A program made the translations under genes and the position numbers. The notes beneath the pieces were generated by a model, which saw only the letters and a list, made by a program, of their open reading frames with translations, did no database searches and was not told the origin of the DNA. Below are positions 46,414-58,670 of a stretch of 64,000 bases of DNA, one piece after another (the stretch's first letter is position 1; each line of letters begins with the position of its first letter). Source of the DNA: Hygrocybe punicea (lineage: Eukaryota; Basidiomycota; Agaricomycetes; Agaricales; Hygrophoraceae); NCBI GenBank assembly GCA_963556145.1, contig OY744470.1, positions 1,488,001 to 1,552,000 of the forward strand. The letters are read 5' to 3'.

Positions 46414-48221
46414 CTAATTTGACATCTCCACAGTGCTAACACTTGAGGACTGTGTCACCTGCACCAGTCTCAAACCAGCCCCTGCGTGACTGAAGGGAAT
46501 CCTCAACAAGACCATTGACCAGAGTCCTTCGGCAGAATGACCAGCCTCAAGTGTTTGATCTCTGATGGACTGGGGAGCTGACTGCCAGCATTTTTTGTTC
46601 TCATATAAGGTGGAATGGTGAAAGGGAATGTTGAAGTGAGCCTCAAAAACCTGGGCAACCTGGATGCCATCACCCTCAAAAATGTCATCACAAGCCAAGA
46701 AGCAGTCAACAATATCTGTGACATGAAAGTCTTGTGGCCAGACAAGGTGACAGGGATCAGTGGACCTGGACCGGCTGCTGCTTGATGACTGTCTGTTGAT
46801 TTGGTGAGGATTTGGTGACATTGGTTTGACCTTGACTTGTAGAAGATGGAGTGGCCATGATGGCTGTGATGGCTGAGGCATCCCATCCAAATCTCCCTCA
46901 GAATCATCTGAGGATATCTCAAAGACTGTGCTGGTATGTGGCCATTTTATCATAGTCACAGGATCAGAATCCATGGAAGACAGTTCAATGGTGTTGACAT
47001 AAGAAGTGGTGGTGGATTTTGGACTGCGCCTGCGTTTCACCTTCGTTTTTGCACTGCTGGGTCCTGAGTGATGCTGGTGCTGTCTGAGTGATGCTGTAAT
47101 ATCTGACAAGTCCTCTGAAGCTGATGTCACCTCAATGTACAGCAGTCCTGCTTTACGGGGGAATGCAGTTTTCTTGGTAGTCGTCTCATGTCTGACACAG
47201 CTACATTTGTGAGGTAGATTGTAGTGGAAGTGAGGAGTGTGGTGTTGCTGAATCTGCTGGAGATATTGATCAAAATTGTGGGCTTCCATAATGCCAATGG
47301 CTTTAGGATTATATGATTTTGAGTGTCCACAGGAATAACATGGTTCTCACGTATCCTTGCTCATGTTCCAAGCAACTGCCAATGAAGTTGAAGAACAACA
47401 ACGTGAGCACCAAAGTCAAGATCGTCAAGAATTGCACAGTTGATGACAAAATAAGGCCATGTAAAGCTGTCTTGATATTCAATGATGGTGGGCTCCACAT
47501 TGTTCTGTAACCAGGCATATACAACGACTGTATGTTTTGATTTATTGATGTTTTCAAGCCAGGATGCATCTATCTTTCATTGCCTTTCACAGAGCTCTTG
47601 TTCCTTCTCCCACTGCTCTGCGAAAATAGGTGGCATGTGAGAGGCATAATGGGAATTAGGTCGAGCATCAATAGTGAGCAATGCAGAAGACATCATGATT
47701 CCAAGTCCAATTTCTGGACCAAGGTCCACAGGAGGCAAAGGTGGGGCAGGCGGCAAAGTTGTGGTGGAAGATGTTGCCACAGAGGACATAGTTGAGGGTG
47801 GCAGATGAAGAGGTGAGGTGGATGGTTGTGCAGGTGGAAAAAATGTTGTTGGAGGCATGAATTGGCTTGTTGATACCCAGTGTGCTTTACTTGTACATCC
47901 ACCAGCTGCAAGGCAGTGGGTTTTGCAAAAGTGTTGTCCACAGTCAACACAAATGTGAGTTGACCAGCAGGACCCAACAGGGCATTGGCTTTGCATCAAT
48001 CCAAGCTGTGTTTGTGGTGAAAGAATGGTGGCAGGTATAGCAGTAGATACAAGAGTAGGCAGGGTCTCCAATGGCAAAAAACTCTCTTGGCTTGGCAGAG
48101 CGTCAAGCTCATTCAAAGTGGGCGAAAGCGATGGACTTGCGGTCCGACTTTTCCACCAGAAGAAATGGCAAGGCTTATTTGTTACAGGGTTGTTAGCCCC
48201 ACACTGTGAGCATACCACCAT
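46414..48221 (-). pseudogene. KDZ-element accessory gene, degenerate
   Basis: Starts ATG 48221 (MVVCSQCGANNPVTNKPC), a Cys-rich head. A second Cys/His cluster (CVDCGQHFCKTHC) and a long Pro/Ser/Thr-rich linker follow. After a TGA near 47578 the same frame reads HTVVVYAWLQNNVEP, FTWPYFVINCAI and, past another TGA, RENHVIPVDTQNHIILKPL. A one-base shift near 47290 moves to the frame of MEAHNFDQYLQQIQQHH, then an acidic/Ser region and a C-terminal domain (HVTDIVDCFLACDDIFEGDG, HFNIPFHHSTLYENKKCW). I believe such proteins recur beside KDZ and Plavaka-like elements in mushrooms, but no function is known to me. It is convergent with the CxC gene. Confidence 0.55.
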
Positions 48222-49149
48222 TAATATTTGAGGTCAGTAAGATGCATTACTGCTTACCTGTGCATACATCCTGCCCTGGTTTCCATGGGCATTTGATTTG
48301 CAGAGTTGATAGGGTAGGAAGCATTGACAAGATGTGCAGGTATGGCCCTCTAGCTCAGCCATGATGTAAAAGGCAAATACAGGGTGGTTTCAAAAATGGA
48401 TTATGATGACTAGGAACATGTTGATTGTTGTCAGTGAAGGCATCTATTCACAATCAGCACATTTATCAATAACAAAGGTTGGTGAAAGAACATACCAATG
48501 GGTATGAAATGGAAACCACACCAATCTCCTGCCAGATGTGCAGGTTTTTTGAGGCTTGGGATGTCACAAATGTGTTCGTCATTGAGCAAAGATGATGTTG
48601 CCAAGTGTTTACTGACTAAGACTGGCAGAGCCGGCAGACTGGCAGACTGGCAGACTTTCGAGGTCTGGAACCTTCTTGACTGCCCCCTAGCCCCCCTTGC
48701 TTTCTGACCACTGCCCTGCAGGCAAGAGTTCTGGGGTCACATGAACTGGATTACTAATGGTTTCCCACCATGGTCACTCTCACCTCAGGAGTTACAACAT
48801 TTAGTTGAGATCCAAAGTGATTTCTAAAGTATGCATAAAAATATAATCTTTAGATTTACATTTAGGCCTAGCTTAAATATTGAATTTAAGTCACAAATAA
48901 ATATACATCTAAAGTATTTATTTAGTTTTATCTTTAGACAAGTTTTACAATTAAAATCTTGACCTGTTCTAAATTGTGGAAGGAAAACAGGATTTAGCTA
49001 CAAGTTTACTCAAATTTGCTAGTCTAAATTTAGGTATCATTTAAAGGCAGGCCAAAATTTAAACTTTCAGTGTGACTAAAATAATGGATTTAATAGTTAT
49101 CAATATATATATTTTCAGCGGTTATCAACATTCCAAATTTCAATCAGAA

Positions 49150-49478
49150 CTAAAGCTATTGTGCCCACCCATCTCCCACCCATCGTCCCCCCATCACCCA
49201 CCAATCACCCACCCATTGCCCACCCATGCCCCACCCATCTCCCAATCATGACCTGAACCCAGCTCCGACATCAACAAAACCAATCAAAAATCTTTTTGAA
49301 CGACCTCACAACCACCATGACACCATCTCGCTATCTCTCCTGCTCATCCCATCCCCAGCATCTCCCCTGCCCATGCATGATGATCTCCCTCCCTCATCCA
49401 CACCCCACACCATCTCCCTTGCCCTTGCTGCCATCTCCCACCCTGAATTTCCTGCCAAGCCATCGCCCACACCTCCGC
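49150..49478. repeat. CCCACCCAT / CATCTCCC minisatellite, left side of element E
   Basis: Irregular repeats of CCCACCCATCTCC and CCATGCCC. Proline/histidine-rich open frames here are repeat translation. Confidence 0.6.
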
Positions 49479-50363
49479 TGTAGATGCGGGTTCGGGGTTG
49501 CTTCGGAACTATAAAAAAAAATAATGATCCTAGCCTGAGGGTGTCAGCATAGAAGTGACGGTGGATAAGTCAGTGTCGGGAGTAGTAGTAAAAATAGAAA
49601 TGGAAGTAAAGATGTAAGCTGCCGTGTAAAACTAAACAAATAACGATGAATCCGACGATGAACGGACTGAAAACGGATGAATAACGAAGAACCCGACAAT
49701 GCCGACAATGTCGGGTACGGCGGGTTGGGTCAGGTCAGGTCGGAAACAATGAATGAATATACGGAAACAATGATAAAGACGACAAAGTGGACTATAAAAA
49801 GCTAAGGGTCTACGTGGACGAGCATTTGAAGGGATTAAAAGGTGATTCTGACTAAAGGGAAACGGGGACTAATGGTATCTTATTTTGTACGGTCGACGGG
49901 GACCGTTTTTATAGTACAGGAGTGTGTAGCTACTTTCGGACATGTCTATTTCGGCCAATGGTAAGCTACAAAGAAAGGTTGGAATGGGGATGTGGAAAGG
50001 GGGGTTGCAAAGCGACGAGGACAGGAAAATGGAGGGGAGAAGGAATATCCAAGAAAAAGATCTAAAACGTCCTACATATCTCCAAAAGGACGAGGGGATG
50101 CATAAATAAAGTAAGTCCGAAGTCGGGGATCAAGTCCGATGAGATCCGTCTCCTATTATTAGAACTCTGGGGCTTCTGATGCTGCCGGATTTGGTCCAAA
50201 AGCGGCCATCACAAAGCGGCATACGTCGGGTCACGTCGGTCACGTCGGGTCACGTCACGTCGGGTTACGTCGGGTTCGAATGCGAGTTGAATGGAGGCAG
50301 CGGGTTCGTCCGGATTCATGATATATCGAGGATACAGACTCAGAGGGACGTCGAGTCTCTACA
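49479..50363. repeat. Left LTR of the LARD-like element
   Basis: 885 bp. It contains a CGGGTTGGGTCAGGTCAGGTCGG tract near 49720 (shortened here to its core motif GGTCAGGTCAGG) and a CACGTCGGGTTACGTCGGG array near 50225-50275. Most differences from the right copy are C/T or G/A at CpG. Confidence 0.88.
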
Positions 50364-52499
50364 TCTCCAGGATACTTTTAATAAAGACCATCCCTGGTTG
50401 ATACTACGTGGACTTGAGACGTGGAAGTGTAAGATGAGGCCGACGTGGCGGTTGCGGAATCGGGTTCGACAGGACGAGGCGGGTCGTGGATGACATGAAT
50501 GGGGACAGCGGATGGTGACTAGCGGAACTCGATGGAGGGTCGGAGGCCGAGAGTGGGGAGTAGGGAACAAAAGCGGGTGAAGCTGGTGTCGAGCAAAAGG
50601 AAACAAAGTACATAGAATGGGTGGAAAAGGGAACTGAGCGGAAATAAAAGAAGAGATGGAAAGCTACAAAAACGGGACAAATAGAGAGCAGAACGCAAAA
50701 TAGATGAGCAAACAAATAAATGTTGGGGATCGGGAAGGAAAGGAAGCAATAGAAATGATGTCAGGATAAAATCAAACTTGAAATCGGATTGGGGGCGGGT
50801 GATGGACACAATGAATGCATGAGCGGAAACAAATAGAGCATAAGCGGAAATGAAATAAAACACAAGCAGATGACAAAGACGATGTAGGCGGGTCGAGTTA
50901 GGGTCAGCAGCTTCGGTGGCTGTGTCAACGGGTGGCGGAAACGGTGGCATAGGTTGCGGAAAGCATAAAACAGTAAGTCTGGTGACGTGGGCATAGAGAT
51001 ACGGTGATGACGGTAGACATGATATGACAACGGCGGAGGTTCAATAGATGGCGGCGGAGGTTCGATATGTCAATACTAATATGGGGGCGATAATCAATGG
51101 ATGTGAAATCAGCCTCATACTAGGCGGTTCAGCACCAGCTTGAACCCGTGGGGAAGCATTCCCCCCCATGGAACTGAAATATAAAGTCGGGTGGGTTGGG
51201 AATCGAAGCCGAGACAGGGAACATTGTGTCTGGGTCGAAATGGTGGCGGAAATGGTGGGTCATGGAAAACGGAGAACGATGTCAACGGGTTTAATGTGGG
51301 TGCATGAGCGGATTAGTCGGGTGCGTGGGGAACGAGTGAAGCGGTGCAGCAGGTTCGTAAGCGGGTGTGGCGGGTTCATAAGCAGATGTGTCAGGTTCGT
51401 AAGTGGGTTCATTGGGTGCGACGGATTCGTAAGCGGGTATGTTGGGTACGTTGGGTGGATTATGCGGGTGCGGGGTGTGTCGGGAACAGGTGTATTCCTT
51501 TTTATCTTTCTTTTATCTCTGATGTTTTTCTTTCTTTCTATTTATTTAATCTATCTATGTATATAATTCTTATGCCGATGGAAGGTGATGGGGTTTTCGT
51601 AGGGTCGGGTTCCGCGGATACGGGAGTGCAAAGGTGGCGGGTACGGGTTGTGAAACTGGAACCAAAACCAGATGCTTGAATTGAGCCAGAACTGGAACCG
51701 GATGCTGTGGAATCATTGGGAACGTGTCCGGGTTCGTAGTCGGGTGTTGGCTTTGTCGAAATGCGGTGGTGGCATTATGTCAGGTGTCAGGTAGGTTGGA
51801 AACGGGTTGGATGGCGGGTGTCAGGTCTGATGTTGGGTGCATATGGTGACGACGATGGGGCTAGGTCGCTGGCAGAGGCGGCATGGACATTGCAGGGCAT
51901 TGGGTCTGTGCTTCGGGTGCCATTGACGTGATCTGGGCGATCTGGGTGGTGGATCCGACAATGTGGGCATCTTGACTAGCGGAGGGATTCGTTCTTGGGC
52001 GACAGAGGCGAACATGGGACTGTGCGGGGTCGACCGTGGCTATGTGGGGCCATTCGCGGTGGCAAGAGGTAGAAGGAGCGGTAAATGGGTGGTCGGGTGT
52101 GGCGATACGGGATGGAGCGACATTGGGAGACGGAGGCGGATGATGTGGGTGGATATGACAGGACGTGGTGTTGCGTGATGTGGATCGTGGTTGCGTGAGG
52201 TCGTTCGAAGCTGCAGGTGGTCGAAGGAAGCGGGTAACGAGTGGTGGAGGTCGGTATGTCATAGGGCAAGGATCGGGATGGATGTCAACGGTGTGGGCAG
52301 ACTGAGACGGCGTACTGGGAAATCGACTGGGGCGATGCGGGTGGTGATACTTTCATGGCAGGTAGACGCATGGGGGTTTGACAAGGGCTACAGGGGGTGG
52401 TGCTGGTCTCGTTGGCCGTGGTCCTAGGCACGATGGGGGCGCAAACGCTGTGGGTGTCTCGATACTTGCTGTTAGGGATGACGGAGAGGGTGTATATGG

Positions 52500-52860
52500 T
52501 GACGGCGGGCAGATTGGGCACGAAACGAGGGCGGATGCAGCTGGAGATGCGTGGGCAGACGATGATGGCGATGATGACGGTATTTCGAGGACGGCACAGG
52601 TGTAGGCACAGGCGGCATATCATTCGTGGTGTCTGGAGATGAAGGTGGGGGTAAGGATGCAGACGGCAGGTGAAATGGAGGCGAAACGAGAGCGTAGGCA
52701 GCTGGAAATGCGTGGGTGGATGAAGATGGTAGCGTTTGGGTGATGGCTGAGGCGCAGACGCTGGCGTGACCTTCGTGGTGTCTGGGCATGACAGAGGGGA
52801 CGTGGATGAAGACGGCGGGTAAACGGGGGCAAAACGAGGGCAAAGGCAGCTGGGAAGTGG
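52500..52860. repeat. Tandem repeat inside the LARD-like element, about 155 bp unit
   Basis: Three units share GACGGCGGGCAGATTGGGC-like starts, CGAAACGAGGGCG and GCAGCTGGAGATGCGTGGG, beginning near 52500, 52660 and 52806. Confidence 0.6.
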
Positions 52861-52985
52861 GGTTCGAGAGTGGGGGTGACGTGGCCGCTTGCGTGGGACA
52901 ACGAGAGATGGGGGTGGACGTGTTTGGGACAGGTGAGGGCCATCCAGAGGTGCGGGGACGTGAACGAGAGCGTGGGGGTGGTTGT

Positions 52986-53996
52986 TATGCAATGGCACGG
53001 GTAATCCACGGATACAAATTTTCTGATCCGTATCCAATCCATACCCTTGTATCCACCAGGCATGGATTTTTCCCACGGATACTTTACCCATGGATACGGA
53101 TTATTCACGGGTACGAGTACGGGTACTATTATAATTATATCAGATATTATTATTCTACTAAATATACAGTATATACTACAATTACATTGGGCAGTTGCCA
53201 GCCCAGTGTTGTTCTCGCGAACATCCCATGTCCAAGTCGACATGTCGCGCCATTGCCGTTGTCGATGCACCACCGCCATTGTCGACGCGTCGCCGGTGTT
53301 GCTGTGTTGCTGTCGTTGTGGTTGTCAATGCGACGCCATAGTCGACGCATCGCCATCCTGGAATGCGTCCTCCCACAGGTCCCTACACCTTGCGCGGGCC
53401 AGACGCACGTCAATTGACGTCGTCGTCACCCTCGCAAGGTAGATGGGGGGGTCTCTGGTGGGCTTTGCACTCGGGGGTAACCTCGTTCGCGAGGGGTGGG
53501 GGCACCGCGTGAGCCCTACGCATCAGTCGACGCATCTGCATGTGTTTGCGAGGTCCTTGTGTATTCTTCTGTCCCTGTGTATGCTTCTGTGCTGGAGACC
53601 TCGCGAACACACATTGATGCGTGTCCGCGAGGCGTGGTTGTTGCGATGCGCGGTTGTTGTGAGGCGTCATCGTTGGGAGGCGTGGTTGTTGAGAGAGTTA
53701 GCCAAAGTCTTAGAGGCTGAGTTGGGGGCATGTACCTGGGCCATTCGGTGGGCGCACCACCCTCCCGGCCATTCTCCTTCTGTTGCGTTGATGTTGTTGT
53801 CGCGTTCTCGTTGTTGTCGCGATCTGGTGGTGGTTCCTGCTAAAGTAATTAGTTGTCACATATGTGACAACTATTGCCATATCCGGCAGATCCATATCCG
53901 TGGGTCCACGGAGACAAATTAACCGATCCGTACCCGTATCCACACAGGTACGGATCGCCACGGATACGGATTTACCCATATCCGTGCCATAGCCTA
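52986..53996. mobile_element. hAT-like non-autonomous element D, 1011 bp
   Basis: 8-bp duplication GTGGTTGT (52978-52985, 53997-54004). Ends TATGCAATGGCACGG and the inverse of TAGGCTATGGCACGG. The subterminal motif is CGGATACGGAT / ATCCGTATCC. The nested palindrome is at 53388-53439, and there are further CCTCGCGA/TCGCGAGG stems near 53480-53635. No gene. Confidence 0.86.
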
Positions 53997-54049
53997 GTGG
54001 TTGTACACGGTGGTCATTGGCCTCAGATGGTGGGTATGATGTTGAGTGA

Positions 54050-54600
54050 CGTGGCACGTTGTTGATGGCTCGAGGGCGGCGAGGACGACTTGTACGGTGT
54101 CACGACGGATGATGTGTGGTCCTGGGATGCGGTACGAGGCGGCGGGTGGCTCAACGGATGCGTGAGGGGCCGGGGAAGTCATATAGGTGGGTGCATGGGA
54201 CAGGTTGATGTGGGACACGCGTGGAGGCTCGATAACGGCGAGGACGGCTGGTACAGACTTGTGAGGGACGCTGTGGGGTTGTGGGAGGTTGTACGAAGCG
54301 GCGGGTGGTTCCAACATGAGTGGCCAGTGGTGTCGAGTACGCGGGGTGTGAGGAGGATGACGTGGCAATGGCGTGGGGCATCGATAATGACGAAGACGGC
54401 AAGTACTGACTCACGAGGGACGCTGAGGGGTCGTGGGAGGTTGCACGAAGCGGTGGGTGGTCCAATGAATACGTGAACGGCGGGGATGTCAAGTACGCGG
54501 GGGCACAAGAAGGATGATGTGGCATGACGTTGGAGGCTCGATAATGGCGAGGACGGCTCGTGAGGGCTTGCGACTGTCGTCGTGGGGCTGTAGCACGGTG
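54050..54600. repeat. Tandem repeat inside the LARD-like element, 150-160 bp unit
   Basis: Four units with GGCTCGATAACGGCGAGGACG as a landmark near 54068, 54223, 54385 and 54535, followed by TGTGAGGGACGCTG and GAAGCGGCGGGTGG. The 400-codon minus frame across this stretch is Pro/Ser-rich and made of the repeats. Confidence 0.6.
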
Positions 54601-55753
54601 TTGAGGGCTGGAACGCAGTGGGGCTGTTTGCATAGACTTGTGAGGGACGCTGACACGGTTTGCTGGTAACTTTGCAGGCTCAGACGATGGGGGCGTGCGA
54701 CGGTGCATGTCTGGGGACGATGGCAAGGACGTAGACGCGGACGGCTGGCGATTTTGGACGCGAAACGGGGGCATATGCGCTGGGACTGGTCGAGAACCGA
54801 GTTTGCTGGCTAGTGACGTGGTGTTCTGGCAACTGCGCGGGTCCATACGCTGGGGACGGGTCCAGGCTTGAATCTGGAGATGACGACGAGGCCGTAGACG
54901 CGATGGATGATGAAATGGGGACGAAACGGTGGGGGATGGGCTGGAATGCGTGGAAGACGGTGTTTGCTGGGCGCCGGCGCGGTTTTCTGGGGACGGCTCG
55001 AGTTCCGAAGGTGGGGAGAGGTCTGGGCTGGCCTCTGGGGACAACGGCGAGTCTGTAGACAAGAACGGTGGGCCAAACGGGGGGCCAAATGGGGGCGGAT
55101 ACGGTTGGACACGTCGAAAACCGCGTTTGAACGCGTTTTTCTGCACGGTTACCATGGAAATGGCGACGATGGGCATACCTGGGGTGCACAGGCTAAACCC
55201 GTTGCACTGTGGGTGTGTTCCTTCTGCTTCATGGCTTTGTTCGTCTGTGTTTTGTGAGTGACGCAGTTGTTGTTGGTCGCAGTCACTGGGGCCATTTTGG
55301 GGCTTTTCTGGGCATGGATTTTCGACCAGAATCGATGGGGCGTGGGTTTCCAAGCATGTAGGGGGTCTATAAGCGAGTGTGGATGGTGGATGCGACCAGG
55401 ATCGAGACGTTGAGTCAATAAACGCGGGTGTATCAGTTCGTGGCTGTGTAAGTTTCCTAAAGTGGAAGCCGTTGGGTCAGAACGGTACAAGGACGGATTC
55501 GAAGTCGTTACTGAAACTAAACAATTGTGGTCATAAAAGGAGAGAAAATAGTAATAAAACCAAACACTAATGATGGTGCGATAGTTGGCAATTGGATTGT
55601 CGAGGCATCGTATGTCGGATGTAAAGAGGTCAGGTAACAGGTGTTGGATGTGTAGAGTGCCGCGGCAGGGCTTGTTTCAAGATGACGAAAGGAAGTGAAA
55701 GGTTATGAATGAATGGATGATGACACTGAATTATCCTCGCGGTGGGCTCCAGA

Positions 55754-56638
55754 TGTAGATGCGGGTTTGGGGTGGCTTCGGAACTATAAAAAGAAATAAT
55801 GATCCTAGCCTGAGGGTGTCAGCATAGAAGTGACGGTGGATAAGTCAGTGTCGGGAGTAGTAGTAAAAATAGAAATGGAAGTAAAGATGTAAGCCGCCGT
55901 GTAAAACTAAACAAATAACGATGAATCCGACGATGAACGGACTGAAAACGGATGAATAACGAAGAACCCGACAATGCCGACAATGTCGGGTACGGCGGGT
56001 TGGGTCAGGTCAGGTCGGAAACAATGAACGAATATACGGAAACAATGATAAAGACAACAAAGTGGACTATAAAAAGCTAAGGGTCTACGTGGACGAGCAT
56101 TTGAAGGGATTAAAAGGTGATTCTGACTAAAGGGAAACAGGGACTAATGGTATCTTATTTTGTACGGTCGACGGGGACCGTTTTTATAGTACAGGAGTGT
56201 GTAGCTACTTTCGGACATGTCTATTTCGGCCAATGGTAAGCTACAAAGAAAGGTTGGAATGGGGATGTGGAAAGGGGGGTTGCAAAGCGACGAGGACAGG
56301 AAAATGGAGGGGAGAAGGAATATCCAAGAAAAAGATCTAAAACGTCCTACATATCTCCAAAAGGACGAGGGGATGCATAAATAAAGTAAGTCTGAAGTCG
56401 GGGATCAAGTCCGATGAGATCCGTCTCCTATTATTAGAACTCCGGGGCTTCTGATGCTGCCGGATTTGGTCCAAAAGCGGCCATCACAAAGCGGCATACG
56501 TCGGGTCACGTCGGTCACGTCGGGTCACGTCACGTCGGGTTACGTCGGGTTCGAATGCGAGTTGAATGGAGGCAGCGGGTTCGTCCGGATTCGTGATATA
56601 TCGAGGATACAGACTCAGAGGGACGTTGAGTCTCTACA
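55754..56638. repeat. Right LTR of the LARD-like element
   Basis: 885 bp, nearly identical to 49479-50363. Same internal CACGTCGGGT array near 56500-56550. Confidence 0.88.
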
Positions 56639-56642
56639 CCGC

Positions 56643-57358
56643 CCTCCCATCATCTCCCTTGTCCACACCCATGCCATCTCCCATCTCCCTCATCCTTGTT
56701 GCCATCTCTCCTCACACTTACTATCTCCCACACCCTCGGCACCCATGCTCTCATCACCCATGCCATCTCCCCACCCTCCCATCCCATCCAAAATTAGATC
56801 CCCAAGGACCAAAGCTGCTGCAGTGGTTACAAAACCAGTTCCCTCGACATCAGCATTGCTCAACCATTGCTCAACCACAGCTGCATCACCTCCCCCTGCC
56901 CATGCCATCTCCCTCGTCCACACCCATGCCATCTCCCTCACCCATGCCCACACCATCTCCATGCCTATGCCATCTCCTCACCCTCCCACTCCCTTGTTGC
57001 CCATGCCATCTCTCCAACATACCATCCCATCATCCCTGCCTACACCATCTCCCACACCCTCCCATCCAATTGTGCCATGCCCATGCCATCTCCCACATCT
57101 CATTGCCCACACCCTCATCACTCTCCCATCCTATCATGCCCCTGCCATCTCCCCACCCTCATCCTGTCGTGCCCCCGCCATCTCCCCACCCTCATCCTGT
57201 CATGCCCCCGCCATCACCCACACCCTCATCACCCTCCCCATTGCCCTCCCATCCTATTATGCCCCTGCCATCTCCCCGCTCTCATTCTATCGTGCCCCCA
57301 TACACCCTTGTTGCCCCCGCCTTCTCCCCCACCTGCCTCTCCCCCTACCTCTGTCATC
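56643..57358. repeat. CATCTCCC minisatellite, right side of element E
   Basis: About 700 bp of irregular CCATCTCCCTC, CCATGCC and ACACCCTC repeats. All three plus frames are open for long stretches as a result; these are not genes. Confidence 0.65.
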
Positions 57359-58059
57359 ACCTCACGAGCCCCACCACCATGTCAATTGACATTGGAGCTG
57401 GGCTCGTGAGGTAAGATTGGGAGATGGGTGGGCAATGGGTGGGCAACGGACGGGCGACGAGCGGGCAATGGCGCGGGCAATAGCTTTAGATCTAACAACA
57501 ACTTTGAATTTAAATAGCTGCCGAAAATCTTAAATTTTGATAATTATTAAATTTATTATTTTAACACTACCGAAAGTTTTAATTTTGGCCTGCCTTTAGG
57601 TGATGCCTAAATTTGGACTAGAAATTTGAGTAAACTTGGAACTAAATTATACTTTCCCCTTACAATATAGATCTGATAATTATTTTGTTTGCAAGAATAA
57701 CCTAAAGATGAAAATAAATAAATAATTTAGATATACTTTTATTTGTGACTTAAATTCAATATTTAGGCCAGGCCTAAATATAAATCTAAAGATTATATTT
57801 TGGTGCTAACTTTAGAAATCACTTTAGATCCCGACTAAATGTGGAAAGTCCTGACATGTCTTTAGTGTTGCCATGGGGCTCAGCTCAGCTCTGGCTTGGC
57901 TTTTGCTGGCTTCTACTATTTACAGATTATTTAGCTAAGCCGAGCTATCACCAAGGAACAGCTTTGGCTGGCTACAGCTTGGCTCTGGCTCAAGCCATGG
58001 CTTGGAGTCCTAAAAAGGCAATTCCTGCTACCACAGCTCGTTTCCCCTCTCCACCGTCT

Positions 58060-58670
58060 TACACAGCACCTATGCCCCCACCATGTACTAACACAACACT
58101 GGTACCCAACAATGCCCACTTATGAACACACTGCAGCCCAATCCGAGGCCATAATGCCAGCATCTAAATGGCTATGAGAGGTGCAGTGGCAGCAGATGCA
58201 GCAGGGTGGTGCGTCCACCGCGCTGCAAATGTAAGTTCATTTTTTCATTTTTGTGTTTATTTTACTGACTTACATGGCACCCATGTCCACACTGCACACA
58301 ACAACGCCCATAAATGAACACATCACAGCCCAATCCAAGGCCATAACGCCAGCATCTAAATGGCTATGAGAGGTGCAGCAGCAGTGGATGTGGGGTGGTG
58401 CATCCACCACGACATGTAAGTTCTTTTTTTTTTGTTTTGTGTTTATTTTACTGAATTACATGGCAACCATGTCCACACCACGTACCAACACAACACCAGT
58501 GCCAAACAACACCAGTCCATGAACCCAATCCAGCCCAATCCAAGGCCATAGCACCAATACCCGAATGGCTATGAGAGGTGTAACGCCAATGTCTGTGGTG
58601 GGGTGGTGCAAATGTAAGTGCATTTTTTCATTTTTAGTGTTTATCTTACTGACCCCTACCCTCACGTCCC
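58060..58670. repeat. Three tandem copies of an exon-like module, about 192-207 bp
   Basis: Landmark AGCCCAATCCAAGGCCATA at 58135, 58327 and 58534. Each copy continues TGGCTATGAGAGGTG, then GTGGTGCRTCCACC (or a short form), then a splice-donor-like TGTAAGTNC with a T-rich tract ending TTTACTGA. The same module appears in elements A and B. Confidence 0.7.

Larger units (their letters stand above)
42716..48690. mobile_element. Decayed KDZ-type transposon region
   Basis: Holds CxC5/CxC6 coding sequence on plus (about 43000-46308) and an accessory gene on minus (46414-48221). An inverted repeat of about 75 bp containing three GGCAGACT units bounds it (42716-42790, 48615-48690), but whether these are its true ends is unclear. 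It was invaded by hAT-like element C. Confidence 0.55.
49479..56638. mobile_element. Large non-autonomous LTR element (LARD-like), no pol
   Basis: Two 885-bp LTRs (49479-50363, 55754-56638), TGTAGATGCGGG to TCTCTACA, flanked by CCGC (49475-49478, 56639-56642). The interior of about 5.4 kb has no protease, RT or integrase on either strand. Instead it has tandem units of about 155 bp (52500-52860 and 54050-54600) and the hAT-like element D. It must rely on another element's enzymes. Confidence 0.82.
48786..57853. mobile_element. 9 kb inverted-repeat element E carrying an inserted LTR element
   Basis: Arms of about 450 bp in inverted orientation (48786 to about 49245; about 57412-57853), starting CAGGAGTTACAACATTTAG and its inverse with three differences. 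Inside each arm are arrays of CCCACCCAT / ATGGGTGGG. Without the LTR insertion (49479-56638) it would be about 1.9 kb, in the size range of elements A-D. It has the same nested palindrome (57359-57411). I could not find an 8-bp duplication, so its hAT assignment is tentative. Confidence 0.55.

Noticed and set aside
53880..53990. Possible telomere-like repeats
   Set aside because: The CGGATACGGAT units are the subterminal motif of element D; they do not match TTAGGG.
50404..55353. Pro/Ser/His-rich minus-strand frames up to 400 codons
   Set aside because: They arise from tandem repeats of biased composition in the LARD-like interior; no Gag, protease or RT motif.
56454..57414. Open plus frames of 180-311 codons rich in Pro, His and Ser
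   Set aside because: They translate the CATCTCCC minisatellite; all three frames are open.
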